A stretch of DNA of 64,000 bases from Cetobacterium ceti (GTDB taxonomy: Bacteria; Fusobacteriota; Fusobacteriia; Fusobacteriales; Fusobacteriaceae), in contig NZ_FUWX01000009.1 of NCBI RefSeq assembly GCF_900167275.1, forward strand, positions 62,001 through 126,000, read 5' to 3'. A program made the position numbers and the translations under genes. The notes beneath the pieces were generated by a model. It ran no database searches and had not been told where the DNA came from. It saw only the letters and a list, made by a program, of their open reading frames with translations. This document shows positions 50,557 through 59,215 of this stretch, piece by piece. Position 1 is the first letter of the stretch, and each line of letters opens with the position of its first letter.

Positions 50557-51582
50557 ATGAATATTATAAATTTACTAGATTCAATATTTTCTAATAATAG
50601 AATAGTAGGGGTAATATCCTCCTCTATTTTAATAATTGCCTTGGGGATATATTTGGGGAAAAAAGAGATTATAAAAAGAGAGGCTTCTAAAGCATTAAGT
50701 GATGTGGTACTATTTGTATCTATTCCAGCTCTTTCCTATAATGCATTTATGAAAGATTTTCAAAGTAGTATATTTCACGAGGGATTAAATTTATTTTTAT
50801 GGAGTTTAGGACTTCATATTTTAATGATTTTTGGAATGAAGTTATTTTATTTAAAATATGAGGGAGATAAAAGATTGACCCTTGAAATTTTAAGTACATT
50901 TGGAGCTGTTACAGCCTTTGGAATTCCAGTTATACAAGCGTTATATGGAGATTTAGGAATTATTTATGCATCTATTTATTCAATAGCTTATAGAATATTT
51001 TTATACTCTTATGGTTATATAATGATGTCTGGGATGAAAATGAATAAAAGTAATTTAAAAAGTATATTTTTAAATCCAGTTATATTAGCGACATTTTTAG
51101 GATTATTTATATGGCTATTCCAAGATCATTTACCTCAAGTTATGGTAGATGGAAAATCTTACTGTATTTTTAGAACAGATAAAACCATGTATTGGATATA
51201 TAAGCCTATGGCATATTTAGCAGAACTTTGCTCTCCTTTAGCTTGGCTAGCTGCGGGATTAAAACTTTCTGAAGTAAGTTTTAAAAATGCTATGAAAATA
51301 AAAGTAGCTTGGTATTATTCCTTAATTAAAGTTTTAATTTTGCCTTTGGGTTCTCTTGTTCTTGTGAAAAGTTTAAGTGCATTGGGAATAATACCTTTAA
51401 CAGGTTTAGGATTAGCTACTGTTGTTATTATGATGAGTACTCCTACAGCTTCAGTTACAATAGCCTATGCAATAAAATATAATAAGGAAGCGATAATGGC
51501 TTCAAGTTGTTCGCTTTTATCTACAGTTTCAAGTATAGTTTTACTTCCTGTAGTTATAATAATTCTACAAATTTTTAGTTGA
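50557..51582 (+). CDS. AEC-family (auxin efflux carrier) transporter
   Basis: A 341-residue protein with about ten helices in two five-helix halves, as in the AEC family. Recognisable: SDVVLFVSIPALSYNAFM in helix 2 and PLAWLAAGLKLSEV plus VVIMMSTPTASVTIAYAIKY near the end. Bacterial members carry malate, malonate or other organic acids. The substrate is unknown. GGAGAG precedes the ATG. The promoter of the following MATE gene overlaps its stop codon. Confidence 0.9.
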   Translation: MNIINLLDSIFSNNRIVGVISSSILIIALGIYLGKKEIIKREASKALSDVVLFVSIPALSYNAFMKDFQSSIFHEGLNLFLWSLGLHILMIFGMKLFYLKYEGDKRLTLEILSTFGAVTAFGIPVIQALYGDLGIIYASIYSIAYRIFLYSYGYIMMSGMKMNKSNLKSIFLNPVILATFLGLFIWLFQDHLPQVMVDGKSYCIFRTDKTMYWIYKPMAYLAELCSPLAWLAAGLKLSEVSFKNAMKIKVAWYYSLIKVLILPLGSLVLVKSLSALGIIPLTGLGLATVVIMMSTPTASVTIAYAIKYNKEAIMASSCSLLSTVSSIVLLPVVIIILQIFS

Positions 51583-51607
51583 CAATTTTACTCTTTTTTA
51601 ATATTAT
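51579..51607 (+). promoter_or_regulatory. Sigma-70-type promoter before the MATE gene
   Basis: TTGACA (51579-51584) and TATTAT (51602-51607) are 17 bases apart. Transcription would start near 51614 and give a leader of about 110 bases. Confidence 0.88.
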
Positions 51608-51613
51608 ATTTAT

Positions 51614-51698
51614 ACAAAATGACATTTAACTGACTTTAAAAAGTCTAGGTGTAGTTCAACCACTTTGAAAAAAACGTTCAAGGTGGTTATTTTTTTTG
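51614..51698 (+). promoter_or_regulatory. Leader with attenuator-type terminator before the MATE gene
   Basis: The leader holds a 12-bp hairpin (51658-51669 with 51677-51688, loop AAAAACG) followed by a T-run, an intrinsic terminator placed before the gene's ribosome site. An alternative hairpin TTCAA / TTGAA (51655-51669) would use the same 5-prime arm and block it. A four-codon ORF (ATGACATTTAACTGA at 51619-51633) has no ribosome site. The layout implies regulated read-through. Confidence 0.75.
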
Positions 51699-51726
51699 AA
51701 AAAATTTTTATTAAGAGGGAGAAAGA

Positions 51727-53094
51727 ATGGATAAGGGTTTTTACAAAAAACTAATTGGAATAACAATTCCAATAGTTTTACAAAATTTCGTAGCATCATC
51801 TATAAATATGCTAGATACGTTGATGATAGGAAGTTTAGGAGAGATAGAGCTTGCTTCTCTAGGAATTGCAAATCAATTTTACTTTATTTTTAGTTTGGCA
51901 ATTTTTGGAATAAGTGCAGGATGTGGAGTTTTTATAGCTCAGCTTTGGGGGAAGAAAGATGAAAAAAATATAAAAAAAGTTTTAGGATTAGGACTTATAA
52001 GCGGTCTTGTTATAACAGGAATATTTACATTTTTAGGAATGGTTATTCCAGAAAAAATAATAGGTATATTTAATAAAGATTTAGGAGTTATTACAAAGGG
52101 AAGTGAATATTTAGTAATTGTGGCCATAAGTTATATTTTTACAACAATTACCTTTAACTATGCTGCAGCTTTAAGAAGTATAGGAAAACCAATGTTGCCT
52201 ATGTGGGCAAGTTTTTGTGCCTTAGTTGTAAATGGAGGATTAAATTATCTTTTAATATTTGGGGGCTTAGGAATAGAACCAATGGGTGTTAAAGGAGCAG
52301 CCTTAGCTACAGTTATTGCAAGGGCAGTTGAGGTACTTGTTATTTTAATTGGAGTAAAGTTAAATGTAGAAACTTTAAAGGGAAAAGTTCAAGAGTTTTT
52401 AGGTGGAAGTGAAGAACTAAAAAATGGAGTTTTCAAAACTTCTTTACCTATTGTTCTAAATGATGTTTGTTGGGGAGTTGGAAATGCTGTTTATGCAATA
52501 GTATTTGGAAGAATTGGAACTGGAGCCACAGCAGCAGTTCAAATAGATACAACAATCTTAAATTTCTTTATGATAATTATTTATGGACTAGCCAATGGAG
52601 CTGTTGTTATAGTTGGAAATGAAATAGGAGCTGGAAGAGAAAAACAGGGAATTTTATATGGAAATAGAATTTCAAGAATTTCAATTGGAGTTGGAATCTT
52701 TTTAGCAATTATTTTAGGAAGTACAGCACAGTTTATGGTAAATGGATTTAATATTTCACAAAGTGTGAAAATGGATGCTTTAAAAATACTATATATTTAT
52801 GCACTTCTTTTAATTCCAAGAGTTTATACAATAATTTTAATTGTGGGAATTTTAAGAGGTGGTGGAGATAATAAATATGGATCTTTAGTACAAGGATTTA
52901 CCCTTTGGTGTGTGGGAATTCCTTTAGCTTTTATAGGAGCCTTTTACTTAAAACTTCCTGTGTATTACGTAGTTGGATTAACTGCTGTGGAAGAAATTTT
53001 AAAATGTATTATTTTAAGTAGAAGATACAAATCAAATAAATGGATTCATAATATGGTTGAGGACATAAAAGAAAATGATTTTGTAGTAGCATAG
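51727..53094 (+). CDS. MATE-family efflux transporter
   Basis: A 455-residue carrier with 12 membrane segments. Seen: KLIGITIPIVLQNFVASSIN, CGVFIAQLWGKKDEKNIKK in the first half and AVVIVGNEIGAGREKQG in the second, the matched MATE motifs. It is not closely similar to the other MATE protein in this window. Expression seems controlled by the upstream terminator leader, as seen for some drug-inducible efflux genes. GAGGGAG precedes the ATG. Confidence 0.94.
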   Translation: MDKGFYKKLIGITIPIVLQNFVASSINMLDTLMIGSLGEIELASLGIANQFYFIFSLAIFGISAGCGVFIAQLWGKKDEKNIKKVLGLGLISGLVITGIFTFLGMVIPEKIIGIFNKDLGVITKGSEYLVIVAISYIFTTITFNYAAALRSIGKPMLPMWASFCALVVNGGLNYLLIFGGLGIEPMGVKGAALATVIARAVEVLVILIGVKLNVETLKGKVQEFLGGSEELKNGVFKTSLPIVLNDVCWGVGNAVYAIVFGRIGTGATAAVQIDTTILNFFMIIIYGLANGAVVIVGNEIGAGREKQGILYGNRISRISIGVGIFLAIILGSTAQFMVNGFNISQSVKMDALKILYIYALLLIPRVYTIILIVGILRGGGDNKYGSLVQGFTLWCVGIPLAFIGAFYLKLPVYYVVGLTAVEEILKCIILSRRYKSNKWIHNMVEDIKENDFVVA

Positions 53095-53140
53095 GATAAA
53101 AACTTCTTTTCAAGTATAGTTATGAAAAGGAGCTGAGAAG

Positions 53141-54520
53141 ATGAAAAAAAAGATTAATATTTATGTAGTTGGCTTAATAGTCGCTCTAGCTGGATTTATT
53201 TTCAGTTATGATTCTTCAAATATGGCAGGTGCTAGAAAATATTTGGAAAGTTATTTCAATATGGATTACAAAGATATTGGATATGTAATTATAGCTGTTG
53301 TTTTAGGAAGCATGTTGGGAAGTCTTTTTGCAGGATACTTAGGAGATAAATATGGGAGAAAAAAATCTCTAATATATGGTGCTATTCTTATGATGTTAGG
53401 GGGGATTATAACTGTAATCTCCTTTAACTTATTTTTATTTTATGTAGGTAGAATTATAATGGGATTTTCTTTGGGAGTTATTTTTCTTGTGGGACCTATG
53501 TATATGGTAGAGGTTTCTCCAGCAGAAATTCGTGGAAGAACAGGAGCCTTAAGACAAATTTTATTATCTGGGGGATTAATTTTAGGCTATACAATGGGAT
53601 ATATTTTTGAGAAAAATTTTACTTTTCAATGGAATAGTACAGTAGGTTGGAGATATTTATATCTCTTTGAAATTTTATTGACTGTTGTAATGGGATTAGC
53701 TTTTTTTAAAATTCCAGAAAGTCCTAGATGGCTTATGTTAAAAGGAAGAGAGGAAAAAGCAAGGGAAGTTTTATGTGGAATATTTGCTGATGAAAATAGA
53801 ATTAATAAGGTTATGAGTGAGATGAAAGCAAATATAGAAATAAGTAATCCACAAAAAAAAGTAAAAATTAAAGGTGGACTTATTTATGTTTTATTAATTT
53901 GTGGAATTTTTCCAATATTTAGACAGTTCTCAGGGGTAAATGCAGTTACTTATTATGCCCAGAAAATATTTGCAACTATATCCAATGACACAGGAAATAT
54001 GGCATATTTTCAAAGTATTTTCATAGGATTTGGGGAGTTAGCTGGGGCATTTTTTGCAGTGCTATTTGCAGATAAATTTGGAAGAAAAAAATTATTAATG
54101 GCAGGGGCTTTAGGAATGGGATTTTCCCTAGGAGGAATAAGTTTATTCTTGTATTCTCAAGATAAAAATATATTAGAGGGATGCTTAATTTACATTTATA
54201 ATTTCTTTTTTACAATTTCTACAGGAACTCTTTTAACAATATATATTTCAGAAATTACTCCAACAATTATTCGTTCTAAGGGAATGGCTTTATCTAGTGT
54301 AGTAAATTGGTTTTTTGATATTTTAGTTATTATATATTTTCCTATTTTAAGTACAAATGGATATTTAGATAAAAAATTTCATGAAGCTTTTCCATTTTTT
54401 ATATTTACAATTGCAATGGGAATATTCTTTATAGGAGTACATCTTTTACCAGAAGCTAAGGGAAAAACTTTAGAAGAAATTGAAACCTACTGGAGAAAAA
54501 AAGGGGATTGGGATAAATAA
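53141..54520 (+). CDS. Sugar-porter-type MFS transporter
   Basis: A 459-residue 12-helix permease. Sugar-porter signatures: GYLGDKYGRKKSLIYG after helix 2, VEVSPAEIRGRTGALRQ, PESPRWLMLKGREEKA before the central loop, DKFGRKKLLMAG after helix 8 and LPEAKGKTLEEIE at the end. It would import a hexose, pentose or polyol with protons. The substrate is not clear; no sugar enzymes are next to it. AAGGAG before the ATG lies next to a short hairpin (CTTTTCA / TGAAAAG) that could affect initiation. Confidence 0.93.
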   Translation: MKKKINIYVVGLIVALAGFIFSYDSSNMAGARKYLESYFNMDYKDIGYVIIAVVLGSMLGSLFAGYLGDKYGRKKSLIYGAILMMLGGIITVISFNLFLFYVGRIIMGFSLGVIFLVGPMYMVEVSPAEIRGRTGALRQILLSGGLILGYTMGYIFEKNFTFQWNSTVGWRYLYLFEILLTVVMGLAFFKIPESPRWLMLKGREEKAREVLCGIFADENRINKVMSEMKANIEISNPQKKVKIKGGLIYVLLICGIFPIFRQFSGVNAVTYYAQKIFATISNDTGNMAYFQSIFIGFGELAGAFFAVLFADKFGRKKLLMAGALGMGFSLGGISLFLYSQDKNILEGCLIYIYNFFFTISTGTLLTIYISEITPTIIRSKGMALSSVVNWFFDILVIIYFPILSTNGYLDKKFHEAFPFFIFTIAMGIFFIGVHLLPEAKGKTLEEIETYWRKKGDWDK

Positions 54521-54522
54521 AT

Positions 54523-54556
54523 TTGTCATGGAGTTGTCATGAAAATTAGGTATAAT
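54523..54556 (+). promoter_or_regulatory. Tandem response-regulator boxes and -10 element
   Basis: Two copies of TTGTCATG (54523 and 54534) lie 11 bases apart, the spacing typical of tandem OmpR-family half-sites. TATAAT follows at 54551. No proper -35 box is present, which fits a promoter that needs an activator, probably the regulator encoded next. Confidence 0.65.
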
Positions 54557-54575
54557 GAACCTAAGGGGTGATTTT

Positions 54576-55241
54576 ATGGAAAGAAAAATTTTAATAATAG
54601 AAGATGAGAAAGATTTAAGTAATATAATAGAGGATACCCTAAGGGAAGATGGATTTTTTACTAAAAAAGTTTTTAGTGGTGAAAATGCTCTAGATGAATT
54701 TTATGAAGAAAAACCAGATTTAGTTCTATTAGATATTAATTTACCTAAAAAAAATGGATGGGAAATTTGTGAAGAGATAAGAGAAATTTCTAATGTGCCT
54801 ATTTTAATGATGACAGCAAGAGATAGTGAGTTAGATGAATTAAGGGGATTAAATATAGGAGCAGATGACTATATTACAAAACCGTTTAGTTTAAAAATTT
54901 TAGTGGCAAGAATAAAAAAATTACTTAGAATGGAAAATAATAATTTATATAAATATAAAAATTTAGTTTTTAATTTAAAAAATAATCAACTGGAAATAGA
55001 AAATAATTCCATTGAAATTTCTAAAAAAGAGGGACAAATATTAGAATATTTTATTAGAAATAAAAATCTTGTTTTAACTAGAGATATTTTATTAAATGAA
55101 ATTTGGGGATTTGATATTTATGTGGAAGAAAGAACAGTGGATACTCTTATAAAAAGAATTAGAAAAAAAATTGGGGAGTATAGTTTCTTAATAAAAACAG
55201 TAAGAGGAGTTGGATATACTTTTAATGAAAATGAAAATTAA
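54576..55241 (+). CDS. OmpR/PhoB-family response regulator
   Basis: A 221-residue regulator. The receiver domain (1-115) has the acidic pair EDE, phospho-Asp in LVLLDINLPKKNGWE, the Thr/Ser in MMTARD and Lys in YITKPFS. The winged-helix domain (about 125-221) ends in TVRGVGYTFNEN. The start at 54576 is chosen because AAGGGGTG precedes it; the ATG at 54555 would add seven residues. It pairs with the adjacent kinase. Confidence 0.94.
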   Translation: MERKILIIEDEKDLSNIIEDTLREDGFFTKKVFSGENALDEFYEEKPDLVLLDINLPKKNGWEICEEIREISNVPILMMTARDSELDELRGLNIGADDYITKPFSLKILVARIKKLLRMENNNLYKYKNLVFNLKNNQLEIENNSIEISKKEGQILEYFIRNKNLVLTRDILLNEIWGFDIYVEERTVDTLIKRIRKKIGEYSFLIKTVRGVGYTFNENEN

Positions 55242-56553
55242 TTTTTTTAAGAAACTTTTTATATTCTCTTTGGGAATTATTTTTATTACGGTTATTGTGG
55301 GATATCTATTAAATATTTTTTTGGTGGATGATTTTTATATTTATAGAAAAAAAGAAAATATAAAAAATATAAAAATTAATGTTGAAAAGGTTATAAATAA
55401 TAGAGAAGCCTTAGAGGATTATATTGATACTTTAAAGGAACTAGATGGAATTGAAGTCAAGGTTTTAAATAAGAAGCCACATAAAATGATGTATCATTGG
55501 AAATATCCATCTGTGGAAAATAAAAAATGGAAGAATGGAAATTTTAAAATCTCAACTATTCCTAGAATTGGAGTAAAGCTTTTAACCTATTCAGCAGAAC
55601 TTAAAAATGGAAAGTATATCTATGTGAGAACTTCCCTTTCGGTTATGGCTGCTCATAAACATGAGATATATCTTTTTAATATTATAACTACAATAGTTTC
55701 AATTTTAGTTGCAGGAATACTAGGAAGTATATTTTCTAAAAAGTTAACAGGAAATATTGAAAAATTAAATGAAAAGGCTCTTGAGATTTCAAATATGAAA
55801 TTTCCCAAGGATATTATAATAAAAAGTGGAGATGAAATTGAAGAACTGAGTTATAGCTTAGATAAAATGAGTAAAAATTTAAAAAATTCTATAGAAAATT
55901 TAAAGGGATTTGTTTCAAATGCTTCTCATGAATTAAAAACTCCAATAGCAATTTTAAGTTCCCATTTACAAGGATTAAATAATAAGGATATTTCTGAAGA
56001 AAAAAGAAAAAAATATTTAGAAGTTTTAAATAGAGAAGTAAGAGATATGAATGATTTAATAAATAATCTTTTGACTATTTCTAGAATAACATCTCCAGAT
56101 TATAAAATAAATATGGAAAAAATAAATTTAAATAAATTAATAGATAACTCCTTGGAAAAATATGAGTTATTAGAACTTACAAAGGATATTGAAATTATAA
56201 AAATTTATGAAAATTTGGAAATAATGGGAGATATAAAGCTATTAAAATTAGCAATTAATAATATTATTCAAAATGGATTGAAATATTCAAGGGAAGAGGG
56301 ACAATTTTTAATATATATTAGAGATGAACATCTCTATTTTGAAAATGAAATGGATGGAAATATTTCAGAAAAAACTTTCAAGGAACTTTTTGAACCCTTT
56401 GGAAGAGGAGAAAATGCTCTAGATAATAAAGTAGAAGGAACTGGTCTTGGGTTATCAATAGTAAAAAATGCTCTAGACTTATCAAATATAGAGTATAAGA
56501 TAGAAATTAAAGGTAAAAAATTCATATTTGACATAAAATTACATCTGTTATAA
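55225..56553 (+). CDS. Sensor histidine kinase
   Basis: A 442-residue kinase with two membrane helices (about 10-30 and 145-170) framing a periplasmic sensor domain, a HAMP domain (about 172-225), a HisKA domain with SNASHELKTPIAILSSHLQG, and an ATPase domain with NNIIQNGLKYS and GTGLGLSIVKNAL. The start is unsettled: the gene overlaps the regulator's end, and ATG at 55225 or 55231 is possible; TTG at 55210 is the longest. The stimulus is unknown. The periplasmic part includes a His/Met-containing patch (KKPHKMMYHW) that might bind metal. Confidence 0.93.
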   Translation: MKMKINFFKKLFIFSLGIIFITVIVGYLLNIFLVDDFYIYRKKENIKNIKINVEKVINNREALEDYIDTLKELDGIEVKVLNKKPHKMMYHWKYPSVENKKWKNGNFKISTIPRIGVKLLTYSAELKNGKYIYVRTSLSVMAAHKHEIYLFNIITTIVSILVAGILGSIFSKKLTGNIEKLNEKALEISNMKFPKDIIIKSGDEIEELSYSLDKMSKNLKNSIENLKGFVSNASHELKTPIAILSSHLQGLNNKDISEEKRKKYLEVLNREVRDMNDLINNLLTISRITSPDYKINMEKINLNKLIDNSLEKYELLELTKDIEIIKIYENLEIMGDIKLLKLAINNIIQNGLKYSREEGQFLIYIRDEHLYFENEMDGNISEKTFKELFEPFGRGENALDNKVEGTGLGLSIVKNALDLSNIEYKIEIKGKKFIFDIKLHLL

Positions 56554-56594
56554 AATAAATAAAGAACTTTATTTTAGAAAGGAAATAAATATTT

Positions 56595-57404
56595 ATGTTA
56601 ATAGAATTAAAGAATAAAAAGAAAATAAATGTGGAAATAATAGGAGAGGGAACACCAATTATATTTGTTCACTCTTATCTATGGGATTTAAATATGTGGG
56701 AGCCACAATTAAAAGAATTTTCGAAGAAATATAAATGTATTGGAATAGATTTATGGGGTCATGGGAAATCAGAACCACTTGATAAAATAGAAAATTATTC
56801 CTTAGAAGAGTTATCAGAGGATATTATAGAGATTACAGAGAAATTAAATATAGATAAATTTATTTATGTAGGACTTTCTGTGGGAGCTATGTTAGGTAGT
56901 TATTTAGGATTAAATCATGGGAACAAAATTTTAAAAATGGTTTTAATGGATGGATATTCTGGAGATGAACCTAATTGTACAAAGGGAAAATATTTTTATA
57001 TGTTAGATACAATAGAGAAAATAAAAATGATTCCAGAGGAAATGGCAGATATTATAACTCCTATGTTTTTTAGTAAAAAAGAAAATGAAGAAAAGGGAAC
57101 TCTTTATAAAGGATTTAAAAATGAACTTTTAAATAAAAAAGCTGAAAATATAGATACAATAGTTGCTTTAGGAAGAGGAATTTTCGGAAGGGAAAATATT
57201 TTAAATAGATTGGAAAATATAAAAGTACCTACTATGTTTATGGTGGGAGAAGAGGATATTCCAAGACCAGTATATGAAAGTGAAGAGATGGGGAAATTAG
57301 TAAAAGATTCAAAGGTTGTTATTATTCCTAAAGGTGGACATATATCTAATCTAGAAAATGCAGAATTTGTAAATACTAAAATAGAGGAGTTTATAGGTGA
57401 ATAG
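56595..57404 (+). CDS. Alpha/beta-hydrolase
   Basis: A 269-residue alpha/beta-hydrolase. Nucleophile elbow YVGLSVGAMLGSYLG (Ser about residue 98), oxyanion strand VHSYLWDLNMWEPQL, GIDLWGHGKSEPL, and the catalytic Asp/His near EEDIPRP and KGGHISNLENA. It would hydrolyse an ester, lactone or similar small molecule; the substrate is not predictable. Its stop overlaps the GTG start of the DUF309 gene. Confidence 0.92.
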   Translation: MLIELKNKKKINVEIIGEGTPIIFVHSYLWDLNMWEPQLKEFSKKYKCIGIDLWGHGKSEPLDKIENYSLEELSEDIIEITEKLNIDKFIYVGLSVGAMLGSYLGLNHGNKILKMVLMDGYSGDEPNCTKGKYFYMLDTIEKIKMIPEEMADIITPMFFSKKENEEKGTLYKGFKNELLNKKAENIDTIVALGRGIFGRENILNRLENIKVPTMFMVGEEDIPRPVYESEEMGKLVKDSKVVIIPKGGHISNLENAEFVNTKIEEFIGE

Positions 57405-57747
57405 ATATAAGGAATTTTTAAATGAATATGAAAATAAAAGAGATTATTTTCAGTGTCATGAAATATTAGAAGAGCTATGGAAAGAGGAAACAAATTGCGA
57501 CACAAAGGAGCATCCAGCAGTTATACTTTTACAAATTGCCGTAGGAGCTTATCACTGGGAAAATAAAAATATCACAGGGGCAACTAAGGTATTACAGGGA
57601 GTTTTAGCTCATTATGGTGAGGTGGAAGTGGCTCTTGAGGAAATAGGGTTTGATAGTAAAAAATTAAAGGAAGTTGTGGAAAATGAAATAGATTCTATAA
57701 AGGAAAATAAAGAGTTTAAACATTTTTCTTTACCTATTAAAAATTAG
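57397..57747 (+). CDS. DUF309 family protein
   Basis: A 116-residue helical protein with the DUF309 core CHEILEELWKEE (about 20-31), HPAVILLQIAVGAYHWENKN and a later conserved GATKVLQGVL. The His, Glu and Trp residues suggest a metal site. The start is GTG at 57397, with GAGGAG upstream and 8 bases of overlap with the hydrolase gene. The function of the family is unknown. Confidence 0.88.
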   Translation: MNRYKEFLNEYENKRDYFQCHEILEELWKEETNCDTKEHPAVILLQIAVGAYHWENKNITGATKVLQGVLAHYGEVEVALEEIGFDSKKLKEVVENEIDSIKENKEFKHFSLPIKN

Positions 57748-57750
57748 AGT

Positions 57751-57779
57751 AAGACGGTTATTTTTTAGCCGTCTTTTTT
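57751..57779 (+). terminator. Terminator after the DUF309 gene
   Basis: AAGACGG / CCGTCTT stem with a long A/T loop and a six-T run. Confidence 0.85.
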
Positions 57780-57832
57780 CTATGGAAAAATATGGTATAC
57801 TAAGGAAGAGATAAGGTTTTAAGGAGGTAGTT

Positions 57833-59215
57833 ATGTTAAGTAAAAAAGTGATAGAAGATATTTTAAATGAAGCATTATCAACTGGTGGAGATTTTGCAGA
57901 GGTTTTTATAGAAAATAAAAGTGTAAACTCTATGTATATGGTAGATGGAAAAATAGAACAAGCTCTTTCTGGAAGAGATTATGGAATTGGAATTAGAATT
58001 TTTAAGGATTTATTTTCAGTTTATGCCTATACAAATAAAATGGATTTTGAAAATTTAATTAAAACTGCTAGAAAGGCAGCGGGAGCCCTAAAGGGAAATC
58101 ATGGAGATATTGTAATAAATTTATTAAAAGAGGAAATTGAAAATAAACATAAAATTTTAATCTCTCCAGACTCTGTGGAAAAAATTGAAAAGGTTAAGAT
58201 TATGAGAGAAGCATATAAAAGTGCTAAGGAATATGATGAAGTTATCTCTCAAGTTAGGGTAAATTACAGTGATTCTATTCAAGATGTATTAATAGCTAAT
58301 TCAGAAAATTTATATGTAGAAGATAGAAGAGTTCGTTCAAGAATTGGAATTGAAAGTATTGCTTCAAAGGGAAATGAAATGCAAACAGGATCATATAGAC
58401 CTGGAGCAAGTAAGGGATTTGAATTATTTAATGATATAGATGTAAAGAAATATGGAAGGGAAGCTTCAAGAATTGCAAAAACTATGTTAGGAGCTAAATA
58501 TGCTCCATCTGGGAAAATGCCAGTTATTATAGATAATGAATTTGGTGGAGTTATTTTCCATGAGGCCTGTGGTCATGGATTAGAGGCAACAAGTGTAGCT
58601 AAAGGACTTTCAGTTTTCGCTGGAAAACTTGGAGAAAAAATTGCAAGTGATGTGGTTTCAGCTGTGGATGATGGAACACTACCAAATGAGTGGGGATCTT
58701 CAAATATAGATGATGAGGGACATAAAACTCAGAGAAACTTACTAATAGAAAATGGAATTTTAAAGGGATATATGATAGATAAATTAAATGGAAGAAGAAT
58801 GGGAATGGCTCCAACAGGAAGCTCAAGAAGAGAGTCATATAAGTTTGCTCCAACTTCTAGAATGACAAATACATTTATTTTACCTGGAAAATCTAATTTA
58901 GAAGAGATGATAAAAAATACTGAAAAGGGAATTTATGCTAAGTATATGGGTGGAGGTTCTGTAAATCCATCTACTGGAGATTTTAACTTCTCAGTTATGG
59001 AAGGATATATTGTGGAAAATGGAAAAATAAAGGAGCCTGTAAGGGGAGCAACTTTAATTGGAAATGGACCAGAATCTTTAAAGAAAATAGATATGGTTGG
59101 AGATAATCTAGCTCATGGACAGGGAATGTGTGGTTCTGTATCTGGAAGTATTCCTGCTAATGTAGGTCAACCTACTATTAGAATAGAGGAAATAGTTGTA
59201 GGAGGTAGAGATTAA
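57833..59215 (+). CDS. tldD: Metalloprotease subunit TldD
   Basis: A 460-residue TldD. The zinc motif FHEACGHGLEATSVAKG (HExxxH, about residues 243-248) and RRGRM-like features (NGRRMGMAPTGSSRRESYKF) are present, with MGGGSVNPSTGDFNF near the C-terminus. TldD with TldE forms a heterodimer that degrades unfolded peptides and matures some bacteriocins (microcin B17). No peptide precursor was seen nearby. tldE begins one base into its stop. AAGGAGG precedes the ATG. Confidence 0.95.
   Translation: MLSKKVIEDILNEALSTGGDFAEVFIENKSVNSMYMVDGKIEQALSGRDYGIGIRIFKDLFSVYAYTNKMDFENLIKTARKAAGALKGNHGDIVINLLKEEIENKHKILISPDSVEKIEKVKIMREAYKSAKEYDEVISQVRVNYSDSIQDVLIANSENLYVEDRRVRSRIGIESIASKGNEMQTGSYRPGASKGFELFNDIDVKKYGREASRIAKTMLGAKYAPSGKMPVIIDNEFGGVIFHEACGHGLEATSVAKGLSVFAGKLGEKIASDVVSAVDDGTLPNEWGSSNIDDEGHKTQRNLLIENGILKGYMIDKLNGRRMGMAPTGSSRRESYKFAPTSRMTNTFILPGKSNLEEMIKNTEKGIYAKYMGGGSVNPSTGDFNFSVMEGYIVENGKIKEPVRGATLIGNGPESLKKIDMVGDNLAHGQGMCGSVSGSIPANVGQPTIRIEEIVVGGRD

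Noticed and set aside
51614-51698. Guanidine-II (mini-ykkC) riboswitch before the MATE gene
   Set aside because: The class needs two hairpins with ACGR loops; here one loop ends in ACG-T and the second hairpin is absent.
58599-58853. Minus-strand ORF inside tldD
   Set aside because: Same reasons: antisense shadow of a conserved gene with no ribosome site.
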